Source: Bacillota bacterium (lineage in GTDB: Bacteria; Bacillota_I; Bacilli_A; RF39; UBA660). Taken from it: a DNA stretch of 35,439 bases. Below are positions 9,932-18,997 of the stretch, in pieces. Numbering within the stretch: position 1 is the stretch's first letter; the number at the start of each line of letters is the position of its first letter. The DNA is taken from positions 1 through 35,439 of the forward strand of contig SVAW01000004.1 in assembly GCA_015059195.1 (NCBI GenBank). Direction: 5' to 3'. The position numbers were made by a program, and so were the translations under genes. The notes under the pieces were generated by a model, which saw nothing but the letters and a program-made list of their open reading frames with translations, ran no database searches and was not told the origin of the DNA.

Positions 9932-10969
9932 TTACTTTTTCTTTTTTTGATATCCCATCTGTCCGGCTTTAAAACTTACAGCCGCCTCACTTCTTCCTAA
10001 TATTTCCGCAATTTCAGCATATGTCATATCACTGTAATTTTCTCTTAAAAACTTTAATTCTCTACCTTTCCAATATTGTGGAAGCATATAACTATACCCT
10101 CTATTTCTTAAACAGTTAGCCACGGCCCACTCACTTCTATTTATTGTAGAAGCAATTTCTTCATAGTTCTTTCCAGACTTAAATAAATTTTCAGTTTGCA
10201 CTATTTCTTCTTCTGTCCATTTTCGGTACCACAAAGGATTTTCTAAAGCGTCACGTTTTCTCTTCGCTTGAAGCCATTCTGTTTCTGGACCCAACATATT
10301 TATTTCAACATTCCTTGAATCCCATTCATTTTGGTTATTCTCCAAAAAGTTCATCAAATCTATCCATGAAATTGTATAGTATGCCATATTTTCTGTTAAT
10401 TTTGTCTGTTTTAGTTTTAGTCCTAATTTAATCCAAGTATTGATTATTCTATCACGACTAACATTCAACAAATCGATAATATCCGAAACTGTAATCATAT
10501 CATAATTATTTCTAATCATAGGCCCCAGCTTCATTCTAACCGCTTTGACTTTTAGAGAAAAAACAGTCCTACGCATGGTTTTTGCTATATATTCTATTGT
10601 TTTGGTCCCCCATAAATCTGCCAACATATTTTCCTCTTCCTCAGTCCATTTTCTCCTATCTTGAATCAAAGTTATGCCTAATCTTCTAGCTTTTAAATAG
10701 ATCGCGTTTTCAGTTTTGTTCATTATTTGAGCGATTTCAGTATAATGATATTTGTCAGCTAATTTTTTTAACATCTCTACCTCTTCATTTGTCCAATCTT
10801 TATTTTTAGGTAATTCTAATCCTTGAGATTCAGCAACTTTACATACAGCATACCAAGTACATCCAAACTTTTGTTTCATACTATGAGGTGATTCTTTTCC
10901 CCAGTTGCCTACAATATAATTTATTTCTTCTTGAGTAAATTCTTTTCTTTTACCACCCATGTATTTCAC
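9932..10969 (-). CDS. Multi-repeat Myb/SANT-like (GcrA-like HTH) DNA-binding protein
   Basis: Repeated W-[TGK]-x-EE...EIAxxxxRxxxAVxxxxRxxGY units (WTNEEVEML..., WTEEEENML..., WTEEEIVQT..., WKGRELKFL...), 20 bp upstream of the sigma gene. Confidence 0.8.
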   Translation of the reverse strand: MKYMGGKRKEFTQEEINYIVGNWGKESPHSMKQKFGCTWYAVCKVAESQGLELPKNKDWTNEEVEMLKKLADKYHYTEIAQIMNKTENAIYLKARRLGITLIQDRRKWTEEEENMLADLWGTKTIEYIAKTMRRTVFSLKVKAVRMKLGPMIRNNYDMITVSDIIDLLNVSRDRIINTWIKLGLKLKQTKLTENMAYYTISWIDLMNFLENNQNEWDSRNVEINMLGPETEWLQAKRKRDALENPLWYRKWTEEEIVQTENLFKSGKNYEEIASTINRSEWAVANCLRNRGYSYMLPQYWKGRELKFLRENYSDMTYAEIAEILGRSEAAVSFKAGQMGYQKKKK

Positions 10970-11034
10970 CTTCTATAATCTACCTATAATTTTTTAATCA
11001 TTTCTTCTAAACAATGCAACCTAAGTTATTTATT

Positions 11035-11068
11035 ATTATATCATTTTTTAAGTAGACAAAGATTGTCT
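11035..11068 (-). promoter_or_regulatory. Extended -10 promoter (TGaTATAAT) with upstream palindrome AGACAA-AGA-TTGTCT, driving the Myb-sigma operon
   Basis: -10 at 11035-11040 with TG at 11042-11043; palindrome at 11054-11068. Confidence 0.5.
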
Positions 11069-11073
11069 TTTAT

Positions 11074-11100
11074 CAAAAAAAATCAGTATTTCTACTGATT
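11074..11100 (-). terminator. Rho-independent terminator of the PLP lyase gene
   Basis: AATCAGTA-GAAA-TACTGATT then T-run on minus strand. Confidence 0.85.
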
Positions 11101-12342
11101 AATAATATTAGATATTGCTTTCATTACTCCTAACTTACCATATTGATAAGTAAGTCCCCCTTGCATATAAGCAATATATGGAGGTCTAATTGGTCCATCA
11201 CAAGAAAGTTCTATTGAAGATCCTTGTGTAAATGCTCCAGCAGCCATAATAACTTTATCTGTATATCCCGGCATCTCCCATGGTTCTGGGATTGCATTAG
11301 AATCTACTGGAGAAGCAGCTTGTATTCCTTGACAATATTTAATAAGTTTTTCTGGATTATTAAATATTATATTTTGAACAATATCAGCACGTTTCTCGTT
11401 ATACTTAGGTTCTACCTTAAATCCTAATTCTTCTAGCATCAGACTTGCGAATATAGCGGTTTTAAGACTACTTGCTACTACACTTGGAGCCATAAACAAG
11501 CCCTGCAGTAAAGACTTATTCATTCCCATAGACGGTCCCACTTCTTTTCCTTCTCCTGGAACAGTTAGTCGCTCTGCCACCAATTTGATTAATTTTTCAG
11601 AACCAACTACATAAGCACCATTGGGAGCAATGCCCCCACCCAAGTTTTTAATTAATGAACCAACAGCAATATCCGCACCAACCTCAGTTGGTTCTGTCTT
11701 ATCAACGAACTCACAATAGCAATTATCTATCATAACGATAGTTTCTGGCGATATCTCTTTAATAAGTTTAATTACTTTTTCAACTGCTTCAATTACAAGA
11801 CTTTTTCTAGTAGAATATCCTTTAGAACGTTGAATCTCAATTACTTTCACAAATGATTCTTTTAATCTTTTTTCTATTTTTTCATAATCAAAATCATCAT
11901 TAACCAATTCTATTTGCTCATAGTTTACACCAAAGGATTTTAAAGAGCTATCATTTGGAACAATTCCAATAACCTCATCTAAAGTATCATAAGGTTTGCC
12001 TGTAATACTTAACAAGGTGTCATTCGGGCGAAGAAGCGCAAATAACGTAACAGTTAAGGCATGACTTCCAGAAATAAATTGTCCACGCACTAAACTATCT
12101 TCTGTTTTGAAAATATCTGCATATACCTTTTCTATTGTATCTCTTCCAATATCACCATATCCATATCCAGTAGTCATATTAAAATGTACTTCAGATATTT
12201 GATGCTTATGAAATGAATTTAATACTTTTAAACTATTAAATTCGCATACTTCATCTACTGCTTTAAATATGTCTACAAGTCTTTCTTCCACCTTTTTAGA
12301 AAGTTCTACTACACTTGTATCAATTTTTAACTCATCTAACAT
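11092..12342 (-). CDS. Methionine gamma-lyase family / YnbB-like PLP-dependent protein
   Basis: Family-typical HFNMTTGYGYGDIGRDTIEKVYADIF, FISGSHALTVTLFALLRPND, GSLIKNLGGGIAPNGAYVVG. Confidence 0.9.
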   Translation of the reverse strand: MLDELKIDTSVVELSKKVEERLVDIFKAVDEVCEFNSLKVLNSFHKHQISEVHFNMTTGYGYGDIGRDTIEKVYADIFKTEDSLVRGQFISGSHALTVTLFALLRPNDTLLSITGKPYDTLDEVIGIVPNDSSLKSFGVNYEQIELVNDDFDYEKIEKRLKESFVKVIEIQRSKGYSTRKSLVIEAVEKVIKLIKEISPETIVMIDNCYCEFVDKTEPTEVGADIAVGSLIKNLGGGIAPNGAYVVGSEKLIKLVAERLTVPGEGKEVGPSMGMNKSLLQGLFMAPSVVASSLKTAIFASLMLEELGFKVEPKYNEKRADIVQNIIFNNPEKLIKYCQGIQAASPVDSNAIPEPWEMPGYTDKVIMAAGAFTQGSSIELSCDGPIRPPYIAYMQGGLTYQYGKLGVMKAISNIINQ

Positions 12343-13076
12343 TTAAATCCACCATCTATTCTAATAACTTCGTTATTGATATAACTCGCATCATTGCTGC
12401 CTAGAAAATAAATGACTTTAGCAATTTCATCTGGATTTGCAAAACGTCCTAACATGATTTTTTTATTTTCTGTATCAATAAAATCTTGATCCAGCTCCTT
12501 ATTCATATCTGTTTTAACCCATCCTGGTGCCACAGCATTAACTCTAATTATCGGAGAATATTGTAGCGCTAAATTGTGAGTTAGTGAGATAACTCCTGCT
12601 TTAGAAGCATCGTAATCTAGGCTCATAGGATAATAAGTATCTATTCCATTAGTGGATGCAACATTAATAATACTACCATCTCCAGATTCTAACATCACAT
12701 CTCCTACATATTTACTAACCAAAAATGTCCCAATTAAATTTGTATCTAACGTTGTTCTAAAATTTTCTACTGTTTTATCTTCAAATAGCGTATCAATAGC
12801 AATACCAGCATTGTTCACTAAAACATCTATTTTACCAAAGATTTTAACTGTTTTTTCTACCATTTGTTTTACTTCTAATTCATTAGAAATATCACATTTT
12901 ACCAACAAAGCTTCTATCCCATATTTGCGTTCTACTTGTTCTTTCAATATTAAAGCTTCTTGTTCGCTATTATTATAATTTATTACTATATTATAATTAT
13001 GCTTAGCAAATTCTTCTGCAGTTGCCGCTCCTATTCCTCTAGAAGCTCCAGTTATTAATACTACTTTCTTAGGCAT
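12336..13076 (-). CDS. SDR-family oxidoreductase, FabG/YmfI-like
   Basis: TGASRGIGAATAEEFA, NNAGIA, YDASKAGVISLTHNLA, RIDGGFKC terminus. Confidence 0.88.
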   Translation of the reverse strand: MPKKVVLITGASRGIGAATAEEFAKHNYNIVINYNNSEQEALILKEQVERKYGIEALLVKCDISNELEVKQMVEKTVKIFGKIDVLVNNAGIAIDTLFEDKTVENFRTTLDTNLIGTFLVSKYVGDVMLESGDGSIINVASTNGIDTYYPMSLDYDASKAGVISLTHNLALQYSPIIRVNAVAPGWVKTDMNKELDQDFIDTENKKIMLGRFANPDEIAKVIYFLGSNDASYINNEVIRIDGGFKC

Positions 13077-13105
13077 ATCTTCATCCCCTTTTTAAACTCA
13101 CACAT

Positions 13106-13111
13106 ATTATA
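13106..13111 (-). promoter_or_regulatory. Extended -10 box (TGcTATAAT) of the SDR/PLP-lyase operon
   Basis: Minus strand ...TTGTGCTATAATATGTG upstream of the SDR start. Confidence 0.5.
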
Positions 13112-13129
13112 GCACAATTCTATAAAAAA

Positions 13130-13158
13130 TTGATAATTATATGGTTATATGTTATACT
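13130..13158 (+). promoter_or_regulatory. SigA-type promoter of the tandem-HEPN gene
   Basis: TTGATA (13130-13135), 17-nt spacer, extended TGtTATACT (-10 at 13153-13158). Confidence 0.75.
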
Positions 13159-13189
13159 ATCCAGCAAAAGAGGGGTGGAGATACGAGTT

Positions 13190-14965
13190 ATGGAACGTGA
13201 AAAATCACTTAGAATGCGGAACTTTGCTCAAAACAAATTGTTTTTTCAAATTGTGGATAGTATTATTCGTCAGGACATGATTGATTTTAAGGACACTGAT
13301 TTTAGCTACTTCTTCATGATTTCAATAATTGCCAAATTCATTATCTATAAAGAAGAAATTTGGATAAAAAATAAAAAGACTAAAAATATCGCTACTAATT
13401 TCCCCCGAACTATTTTAGACGATCTAGTATTTAAAGGCGAATTTGCAGATCCAAAATTAAGTATTCACCATAAGAAGAAAAGAATCACATATAAACATAA
13501 GCCAATCCAAATAGATGATATCTTAGAAGGTAGGGAACACGATAGTGTTTGGATTATAGATAATATTAGGGATGCCTTTGCCCATGGACACTTTTATATA
13601 GATATAGAAAACAAAAAAATTATCATCGAAAATAACTTGGAAGATAGAAGATTAAAATGTCAGATGGATTTTGGTACTTTCTCTATATTTGAAGAACTAA
13701 CTAATCTAGAAAGAATTGGTGGATATACTAATCAAACATTAAAAACGTGTATTATCTTTTCTTCCTATAGTTCAACAGGGGAATATCAAAAATTAGAAAA
13801 CGAATATCAAGTAAGAAGGTTACTAACAGGTGAGCTTTTACCCATTTATTATGAAGTGACAGAATGTAGAGAACCAGACCCTAATATAAGATATAACGAT
13901 TTAATTGGTTTTTATAATTTTGTATCTGATTTGCTAGATAGTTTTTTAAGAAAAAATAAAACTAATATTCCTTATGAAGCTTTAGAAAAAAAAGTTAATG
14001 AATATATCAAAAACAACATGTATAACTACACAATCAAACAACACACAGATTTTTTAGATGCTAACGCCATCAACAAAATTATTAGATTTATCAACGAAGA
14101 CAAAGACTTTTATAATCATTCTGCAAAAACTCAAAATGAGATTATTAAATCTCTTGTTTCTGGATTAATTATTCACGAAGATTGCTCACTAGAAAGAGGA
14201 ATACATAACATTAATAGTTTCTTTTCGCTAATAGTATCACTTCAAAATACAGACGATGAATATTATAAAAACTTATATCGCGCCTGGACATTCAAGTTTT
14301 TGCATAGTTTTATAGAAGAACAGCGATTAGCTAATTTATTCATATTAGGTGTTAACAATTTTGTTAGCAACAAAGAAAGTATATACGATAAATATTTTGA
14401 CGATTATTCCCAATTTGACATTAGCAATTTTCAATATCAAGATTATTCTGGATATAACCGTTTATTAAGTAAATTATCAGTTCTAAATATTGATTTAGTT
14501 TCTGCTGACAACTCATTAGCAAAAGCAGAAGTAAAATTAGAAAAGTTAACAGAAAACCTAGCTAAAGCTCCCGAAGATAAAAAGGATATTATTTCTAGAA
14601 ATAAAGTAGCTTTAGAAGTCCTTATTCACGATATCAAAGTTAAAATCCTTGAAATTAGTGAAGAAATCAATTCTATTAATGCACAACTTAGTCTATCAAA
14701 ACACAATGAAAATGGTAATTATATAGATAACAATAACAAGAGTTTCTTCAATCACTTAAGAAATGCTTTTGCCCATAGTCGCGTTAGATACGCAAACGAT
14801 AGAGTTGTTTATAATCGAAAGATTCTATTAGAAGACTATGATGATGATGGCGCATTAACCTTTAAATGTGAGTGCCGATTCTTAGACTTAGTTCGAATTT
14901 TTACTAACGATCTATTCCTAGAAGCAATTAAAGGAAATGAATCGGCAAAAATTAAGAAATTATAA
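13190..14965 (+). CDS. Standalone tandem-HEPN protein, putative ribonuclease (591 aa; track start at TTG 13130 is unlikely)
   Basis: RDAFAHG (R127/H132) and RNAFAHS (R524/H529), each followed by a similar block; RBS AGGGGTGGAG at 13171-13180 before ATG 13190. Confidence 0.8.
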   Translation: MEREKSLRMRNFAQNKLFFQIVDSIIRQDMIDFKDTDFSYFFMISIIAKFIIYKEEIWIKNKKTKNIATNFPRTILDDLVFKGEFADPKLSIHHKKKRITYKHKPIQIDDILEGREHDSVWIIDNIRDAFAHGHFYIDIENKKIIIENNLEDRRLKCQMDFGTFSIFEELTNLERIGGYTNQTLKTCIIFSSYSSTGEYQKLENEYQVRRLLTGELLPIYYEVTECREPDPNIRYNDLIGFYNFVSDLLDSFLRKNKTNIPYEALEKKVNEYIKNNMYNYTIKQHTDFLDANAINKIIRFINEDKDFYNHSAKTQNEIIKSLVSGLIIHEDCSLERGIHNINSFFSLIVSLQNTDDEYYKNLYRAWTFKFLHSFIEEQRLANLFILGVNNFVSNKESIYDKYFDDYSQFDISNFQYQDYSGYNRLLSKLSVLNIDLVSADNSLAKAEVKLEKLTENLAKAPEDKKDIISRNKVALEVLIHDIKVKILEISEEINSINAQLSLSKHNENGNYIDNNNKSFFNHLRNAFAHSRVRYANDRVVYNRKILLEDYDDDGALTFKCECRFLDLVRIFTNDLFLEAIKGNESAKIKKL

Positions 14966-14992
14966 AAGGTTTGAACTGTGTTTCAAACCTTT
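14965..14992. terminator. Bidirectional terminator between the convergent HEPN and plsC-like genes
   Basis: AAAGGTTTGAA-CTGTGT-TTCAAACCTTT, perfect 11-bp stem. Confidence 0.85.
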
Positions 14993-15635
14993 ATTCGTTA
15001 TTGTTTTGATGTTTCTTTTTTAATTTTAAAGTTCTTACCTCTCTATCTTCTATAATCACAGCCTCGTGCTCAAGATGAAAAATTTCTTCTTGCCACATTC
15101 TGCGATAATTCGCATATTTGCCTTCAAGAGGATCTCTATCGTAATCTTTTTCCACAGTAAAAGGATTCCCATAGACAATTCTTCCTCTTCTAAATATCCT
15201 GGGTTGTTCAATAAAAACTGGCACAATCTTTGCATTTGTGCGTTCAGCAATATAAAACGCTCCCGGTTTAATTCTAGACAATTTATTTCTATTAATATCA
15301 GAAATAGTCCCTTGCGGAAACATTAAAAAAACACTGTGCTCATCTTGAGATAAATATCTAATCGCAGCAGATATTGCTTTAACGGGATTGCTTTGTCTAT
15401 CAACAGGGACTACATTAGTTTTTTTCAAAAATGCACCTAATAAAGGATTTGAAAAACATTCTTTTTTCGCCATAATCCTAATATTGTCATGTGCAGACCA
15501 AAACATAGGGCCATCAAAATCACTTGTATGATTTGGGCACAATATATATTTCCCAGTGGACAAATCTGGCTTATTATATTCTTTAGTCCTGAAAAGGCAT
15601 TTATAGAAAACAAAAGTTCCGACTCTTTTTAACAT
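14991..15635 (-). CDS. plsC: 1-acyl-sn-glycerol-3-phosphate acyltransferase (PlsC-like)
   Basis: CPNHTSDFDGPMFW (NHxxxxD), MFPQGTISD, KPGAFYIAERTNAKIVPVFI; start MLKRVG with RBS, track start 15671. Confidence 0.88.
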   Translation of the reverse strand: MLKRVGTFVFYKCLFRTKEYNKPDLSTGKYILCPNHTSDFDGPMFWSAHDNIRIMAKKECFSNPLLGAFLKKTNVVPVDRQSNPVKAISAAIRYLSQDEHSVFLMFPQGTISDINRNKLSRIKPGAFYIAERTNAKIVPVFIEQPRIFRRGRIVYGNPFTVEKDYDRDPLEGKYANYRRMWQEEIFHLEHEAVIIEDREVRTLKLKKKHQNNNE

Positions 15636-15699
15636 ATTTTCACCCCAATAACATTCATTATAACACAGCAATATATGAATTAAATATATATTTTATACT

Positions 15700-17244
15700 T
15701 TAAAATTCATAATCGATAATTTCGATATTTTCTTTATAATCACGCAATAACTCTTCTATAAATACAGAAGGATTATTTTTTGGTGTCAATAAATACACAT
15801 ATCCTTTAGTTCGAGTTAGTGCGACATAAAATAGCCTTCTTTCTTCACTATATAAATAATTATCCGAATTTAAACTAACAAATCTTAAAATTTTATCATC
15901 TTTTATTTGCGACGGAAAACCAAGTATTTTATTTTCTAAATTAATTACCACTACACTTTCTTCTTCTAAACCTTTGGAACGATGCACTGTTAAATATCTA
16001 ATCTTCATATGTTGATTTTTTAAATATATTACATTATCACCTTCTACTTTAAAAGATTTGTCTATAACCATAAATATATCCTTGTTGTTGCGGCCTAAAA
16101 TTAATATTGGTTTATTTGTCTTCTCATATATAAAATTAATGAGTTTTTTTAAACCCGTCTTTATATCTTTATAATATATTACCTTTATCGGTTTATTCAA
16201 TTGTTTTTGTGAGGTTAGTATTTTTTTAATTTGTTTTCTATTTTTCATTACAAAACTACCCGCCGTAGTAATAAGTTCACAACTGTTCCTGTAAGTAGTT
16301 TGTATCTTTAAAACCCTCGCTTCTTCAAAATATTTAGAAAAATCTAAAAATAAATCTAAATCACACCCAGTAAATCGATATATTGATTGAAAATCATCCC
16401 CTACTACCATTAGTTTTGCATTTGTTTTATCTATTATTGATTTTATAAGCAAAAATCTAACTTTGGATGTATCCTGATATTCATCAATAATTACATATTT
16501 ATATTTTTGTTTAATTCCTAACTTTTTTACGTTTTGGGTAGCTAATGAAATCATATCATCAAAATCTATTTCCTGATTTTCGTTTAAATAACTTTCATAC
16601 TGTATATATATATTTAAAATCAGTGTTAACAGAATTTTTTCTTTTTTATAAGAAAAGTAATTTATTGTATTCTTTGCTTTTTTTAAAAATAAGTTAAAGC
16701 TATCTAAATCATAATTATTACATTTAAATAATCGAATAAATGTTTCTATTATTTTATAAAATAAACACAGCTCTTCGTGTTTAGATTTTAATAATTTAAG
16801 GTAACATTTTTCCACATTAGCCACAATAAATTCATCAAAATAATTTAAAACTAAAAGCATATGTTTTCTAGATTTTAAAATTTCCACAGTAAAAAAATTA
16901 AAAATTATAGTTTCTAATAAATCTGCTTGAGATATCTGATAATGAAAAGAGCAACTCTTAAGTATTTCTAACGACAACTTATGAAATGTGTAAACAGGAA
17001 CATCATAATCTAGTTCAATTTTAATTTTTTCCTTTAAATTTTGTGCTGATGCTTTTGTAAAAGATATACATAATATTTCTTCTGGCCTTATCTTTTTATA
17101 CCTAATTAAATAATATATTTTCCCAATAATAGTAAGAGTTTTCCCACTTCCTGCACCAGCCACAACTAAAAGATTTTGACTTTCATCTAGAACTATCTCT
17201 TGTTGCTCTCTATCTAAAACATATCCACATATTTTATCATTCAT
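15700..17244 (-). CDS. Short UvrD/Rep-family superfamily 1 helicase (514 aa)
   Basis: VVAGAGSGKTLTIIGKI, IIDEYQDTSKVR, GDDFQSIYRFTGCD, TYRNS, LTVHRSKGLEE, FYVALTRTKG. Confidence 0.9.
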   Translation of the reverse strand: MNDKICGYVLDREQQEIVLDESQNLLVVAGAGSGKTLTIIGKIYYLIRYKKIRPEEILCISFTKASAQNLKEKIKIELDYDVPVYTFHKLSLEILKSCSFHYQISQADLLETIIFNFFTVEILKSRKHMLLVLNYFDEFIVANVEKCYLKLLKSKHEELCLFYKIIETFIRLFKCNNYDLDSFNLFLKKAKNTINYFSYKKEKILLTLILNIYIQYESYLNENQEIDFDDMISLATQNVKKLGIKQKYKYVIIDEYQDTSKVRFLLIKSIIDKTNAKLMVVGDDFQSIYRFTGCDLDLFLDFSKYFEEARVLKIQTTYRNSCELITTAGSFVMKNRKQIKKILTSQKQLNKPIKVIYYKDIKTGLKKLINFIYEKTNKPILILGRNNKDIFMVIDKSFKVEGDNVIYLKNQHMKIRYLTVHRSKGLEEESVVVINLENKILGFPSQIKDDKILRFVSLNSDNYLYSEERRLFYVALTRTKGYVYLLTPKNNPSVFIEELLRDYKENIEIIDYEF

Positions 17245-17301
17245 AACCTATCTCCTACTATGAATATACAATTTAAACAGTAGAAATCCTTTTAATTCAT
17301 G

Positions 17302-17327
17302 AAAAAAGAAGCTATAAATATAGCTCC
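17302..17327 (-). terminator. Terminator downstream of the XRE-TM gene
   Basis: Minus strand GAGCTATATTTATAGCTTC followed by TTTTTTC. Confidence 0.55.
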
Positions 17328-17377
17328 ATTTATACTATGATGTTTAAATTAATTTGAGTTTATATATTTTAAAACTT

Positions 17378-18247
17378 TTATTTATGAAAATATAATTTAG
17401 CTTGTTCTTCTACCTCTATTCCTAATCTTTCAACCGTTCCGTCACTGTAAACTTTTTCCATCTGATTTCTAACACCTCTAGGAAATATATTCTTTATATC
17501 CTCTGAATAATAACTACCATCCCTAGGAATTATATAATCTGTAACAACGTATTCATTATTCTCTTTTTCTACTACAAACTTATACGGGATAGAAGAACCG
17601 CTGTCCTTTTTGAGTTCATTATTTTCTACATAATATTTCCCGTCCCTTACCCAAGCATAGACATAAAATAATTGGTCTTTTTCTTTTTCCTCTAACAAAT
17701 AGACTCTCATACTTACAAATGTTTTCTCAAAATTATGATGCTTTGGTTCATTATCTCCTTTTTTTACAAGATATTGTCTTATTGATAAATAAATTTCGTC
17801 TTCATGTAAATTTATCGCCGGAGTATATTCATAACCCCATGTACTAAAAATAACAGGTTTATTTTGTCGCATCATCCTAACATCAATCAAGAACATTGAG
17901 ATAAGTGTAATTATTGGGACTAACATCGTTAGAATAGTGACCTTTAATACTTTATTATTTTTTTTCACCTTTTTTTCTGTATAATCAATTGTGTTTAAAA
18001 TGTTCTCTTCGAATTTCTCCTGATAGTTACTCTTATCAATTCTTTCACCACTAATGAGTTCATTTATGGTTATTCCAAGTTCTTCACATAACGATTTCAT
18101 AAGTGATACATCTGGCATCCCTCTACCATTTTCCCATTTCGATACTGCTCGATCTGTAACGCCAATATTATCTGCTAGTTCTTTTTGTGTCATATTTTTT
18201 TCTTTACGAAGTTCTAAAATAAATTTTCCTATCTTTTCCTGATTCAC
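17378..18247 (-). CDS. XRE-family HTH regulator with one TM segment and an extracytoplasmic domain
   Basis: LRKEKNMTQKELADNIGVTDRAVSKWENGRGMPDVSLM...; TM VTILTMLVPIITLISMFLI. Confidence 0.88.
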   Translation of the reverse strand: MNQEKIGKFILELRKEKNMTQKELADNIGVTDRAVSKWENGRGMPDVSLMKSLCEELGITINELISGERIDKSNYQEKFEENILNTIDYTEKKVKKNNKVLKVTILTMLVPIITLISMFLIDVRMMRQNKPVIFSTWGYEYTPAINLHEDEIYLSIRQYLVKKGDNEPKHHNFEKTFVSMRVYLLEEKEKDQLFYVYAWVRDGKYYVENNELKKDSGSSIPYKFVVEKENNEYVVTDYIIPRDGSYYSEDIKNIFPRGVRNQMEKVYSDGTVERLGIEVEEQAKLYFHK

Positions 18248-18381
18248 AGTTTTTTCTCCTTTCGTAAACTAATTATATTATAATCTTTACCAAAACACAC
18301 CAAACGAACCGTAGAGTCAGTTTTATTTTTATATATCAATTATACCATTTTTTAAGTTAATTCTCATTTTCAAAAATAAAA

Positions 18382-18403
18382 AGTGCAGCCGAAAGGCTTC
18401 ACT
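18382..18403 (-). terminator. Terminator downstream of the GNAT gene
   Basis: Minus strand AGTGAAGCC-TTTC-GGCTGCACT followed by TTTTTA. Confidence 0.55.
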
Positions 18404-18469
18404 AATAATCTTAATAGAACCATATCATAATAGACGTATCAACTACATTACCGTGAAATTTTCATAATA

Positions 18470-18946
18470 TTATTTTTCAAACACGCTTACGTTGTCATTC
18501 AACTTATTTTTTAATTTTAAGTATTTGTTTGCTAATTGATACCCTTCTTTTGATATAGTCAAACAACATGCATGGCAATCCTTTAAATCATGCAGTAAAG
18601 TTTCCATTAATAATTTACCATATTTTTTATTTCTATATTCTTCTTTTATTACACAAGACACTATATAATTATAGTTTGATTCGTTCACAAACATTTCAGG
18701 ATTAATATGTAAATCATTTAATAGCACTCCACTAATTATAGCATCATATAAGGCTTTTCTTATGGGAACTGAAACTATATAGCCTACCATATTATTGTTA
18801 TCAAACAAACAATATGCATAATGTTTTTTATTATAACGTTCTAAATACCATTCTATTCCCGTAATAGCGTTAGTATAAAACGAATTATCTATTTTCTCTA
18901 TTTTTAATAAATTATCTTTAGTTAGATATACTTTTTCTATTTTCAT
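18470..18946 (-). CDS. GNAT-like N-acetyltransferase
   Basis: YIVSCVIKEEYRNKKYGKLLMETLLHDL; start MKIEKV with GGAGATGG RBS (track start 18973). Confidence 0.7.
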   Translation of the reverse strand: MKIEKVYLTKDNLLKIEKIDNSFYTNAITGIEWYLERYNKKHYAYCLFDNNNMVGYIVSVPIRKALYDAIISGVLLNDLHINPEMFVNESNYNYIVSCVIKEEYRNKKYGKLLMETLLHDLKDCHACCLTISKEGYQLANKYLKLKNKLNDNVSVFEK

Positions 18947-18997
18947 AATACCATCTCCATTTAAACTTATCATGATTATGTAAAAAACTAACCTTCT

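Noticed and set aside
13190-14965. Calling the dual-HEPN protein Cas13
   Set aside because: Two RxxxxH motifs are suggestive, but there is no CRISPR array or cas gene in the window, the protein is shorter than typical Cas13, and its two halves look alike, unlike Cas13. Needs a profile search before any such name.
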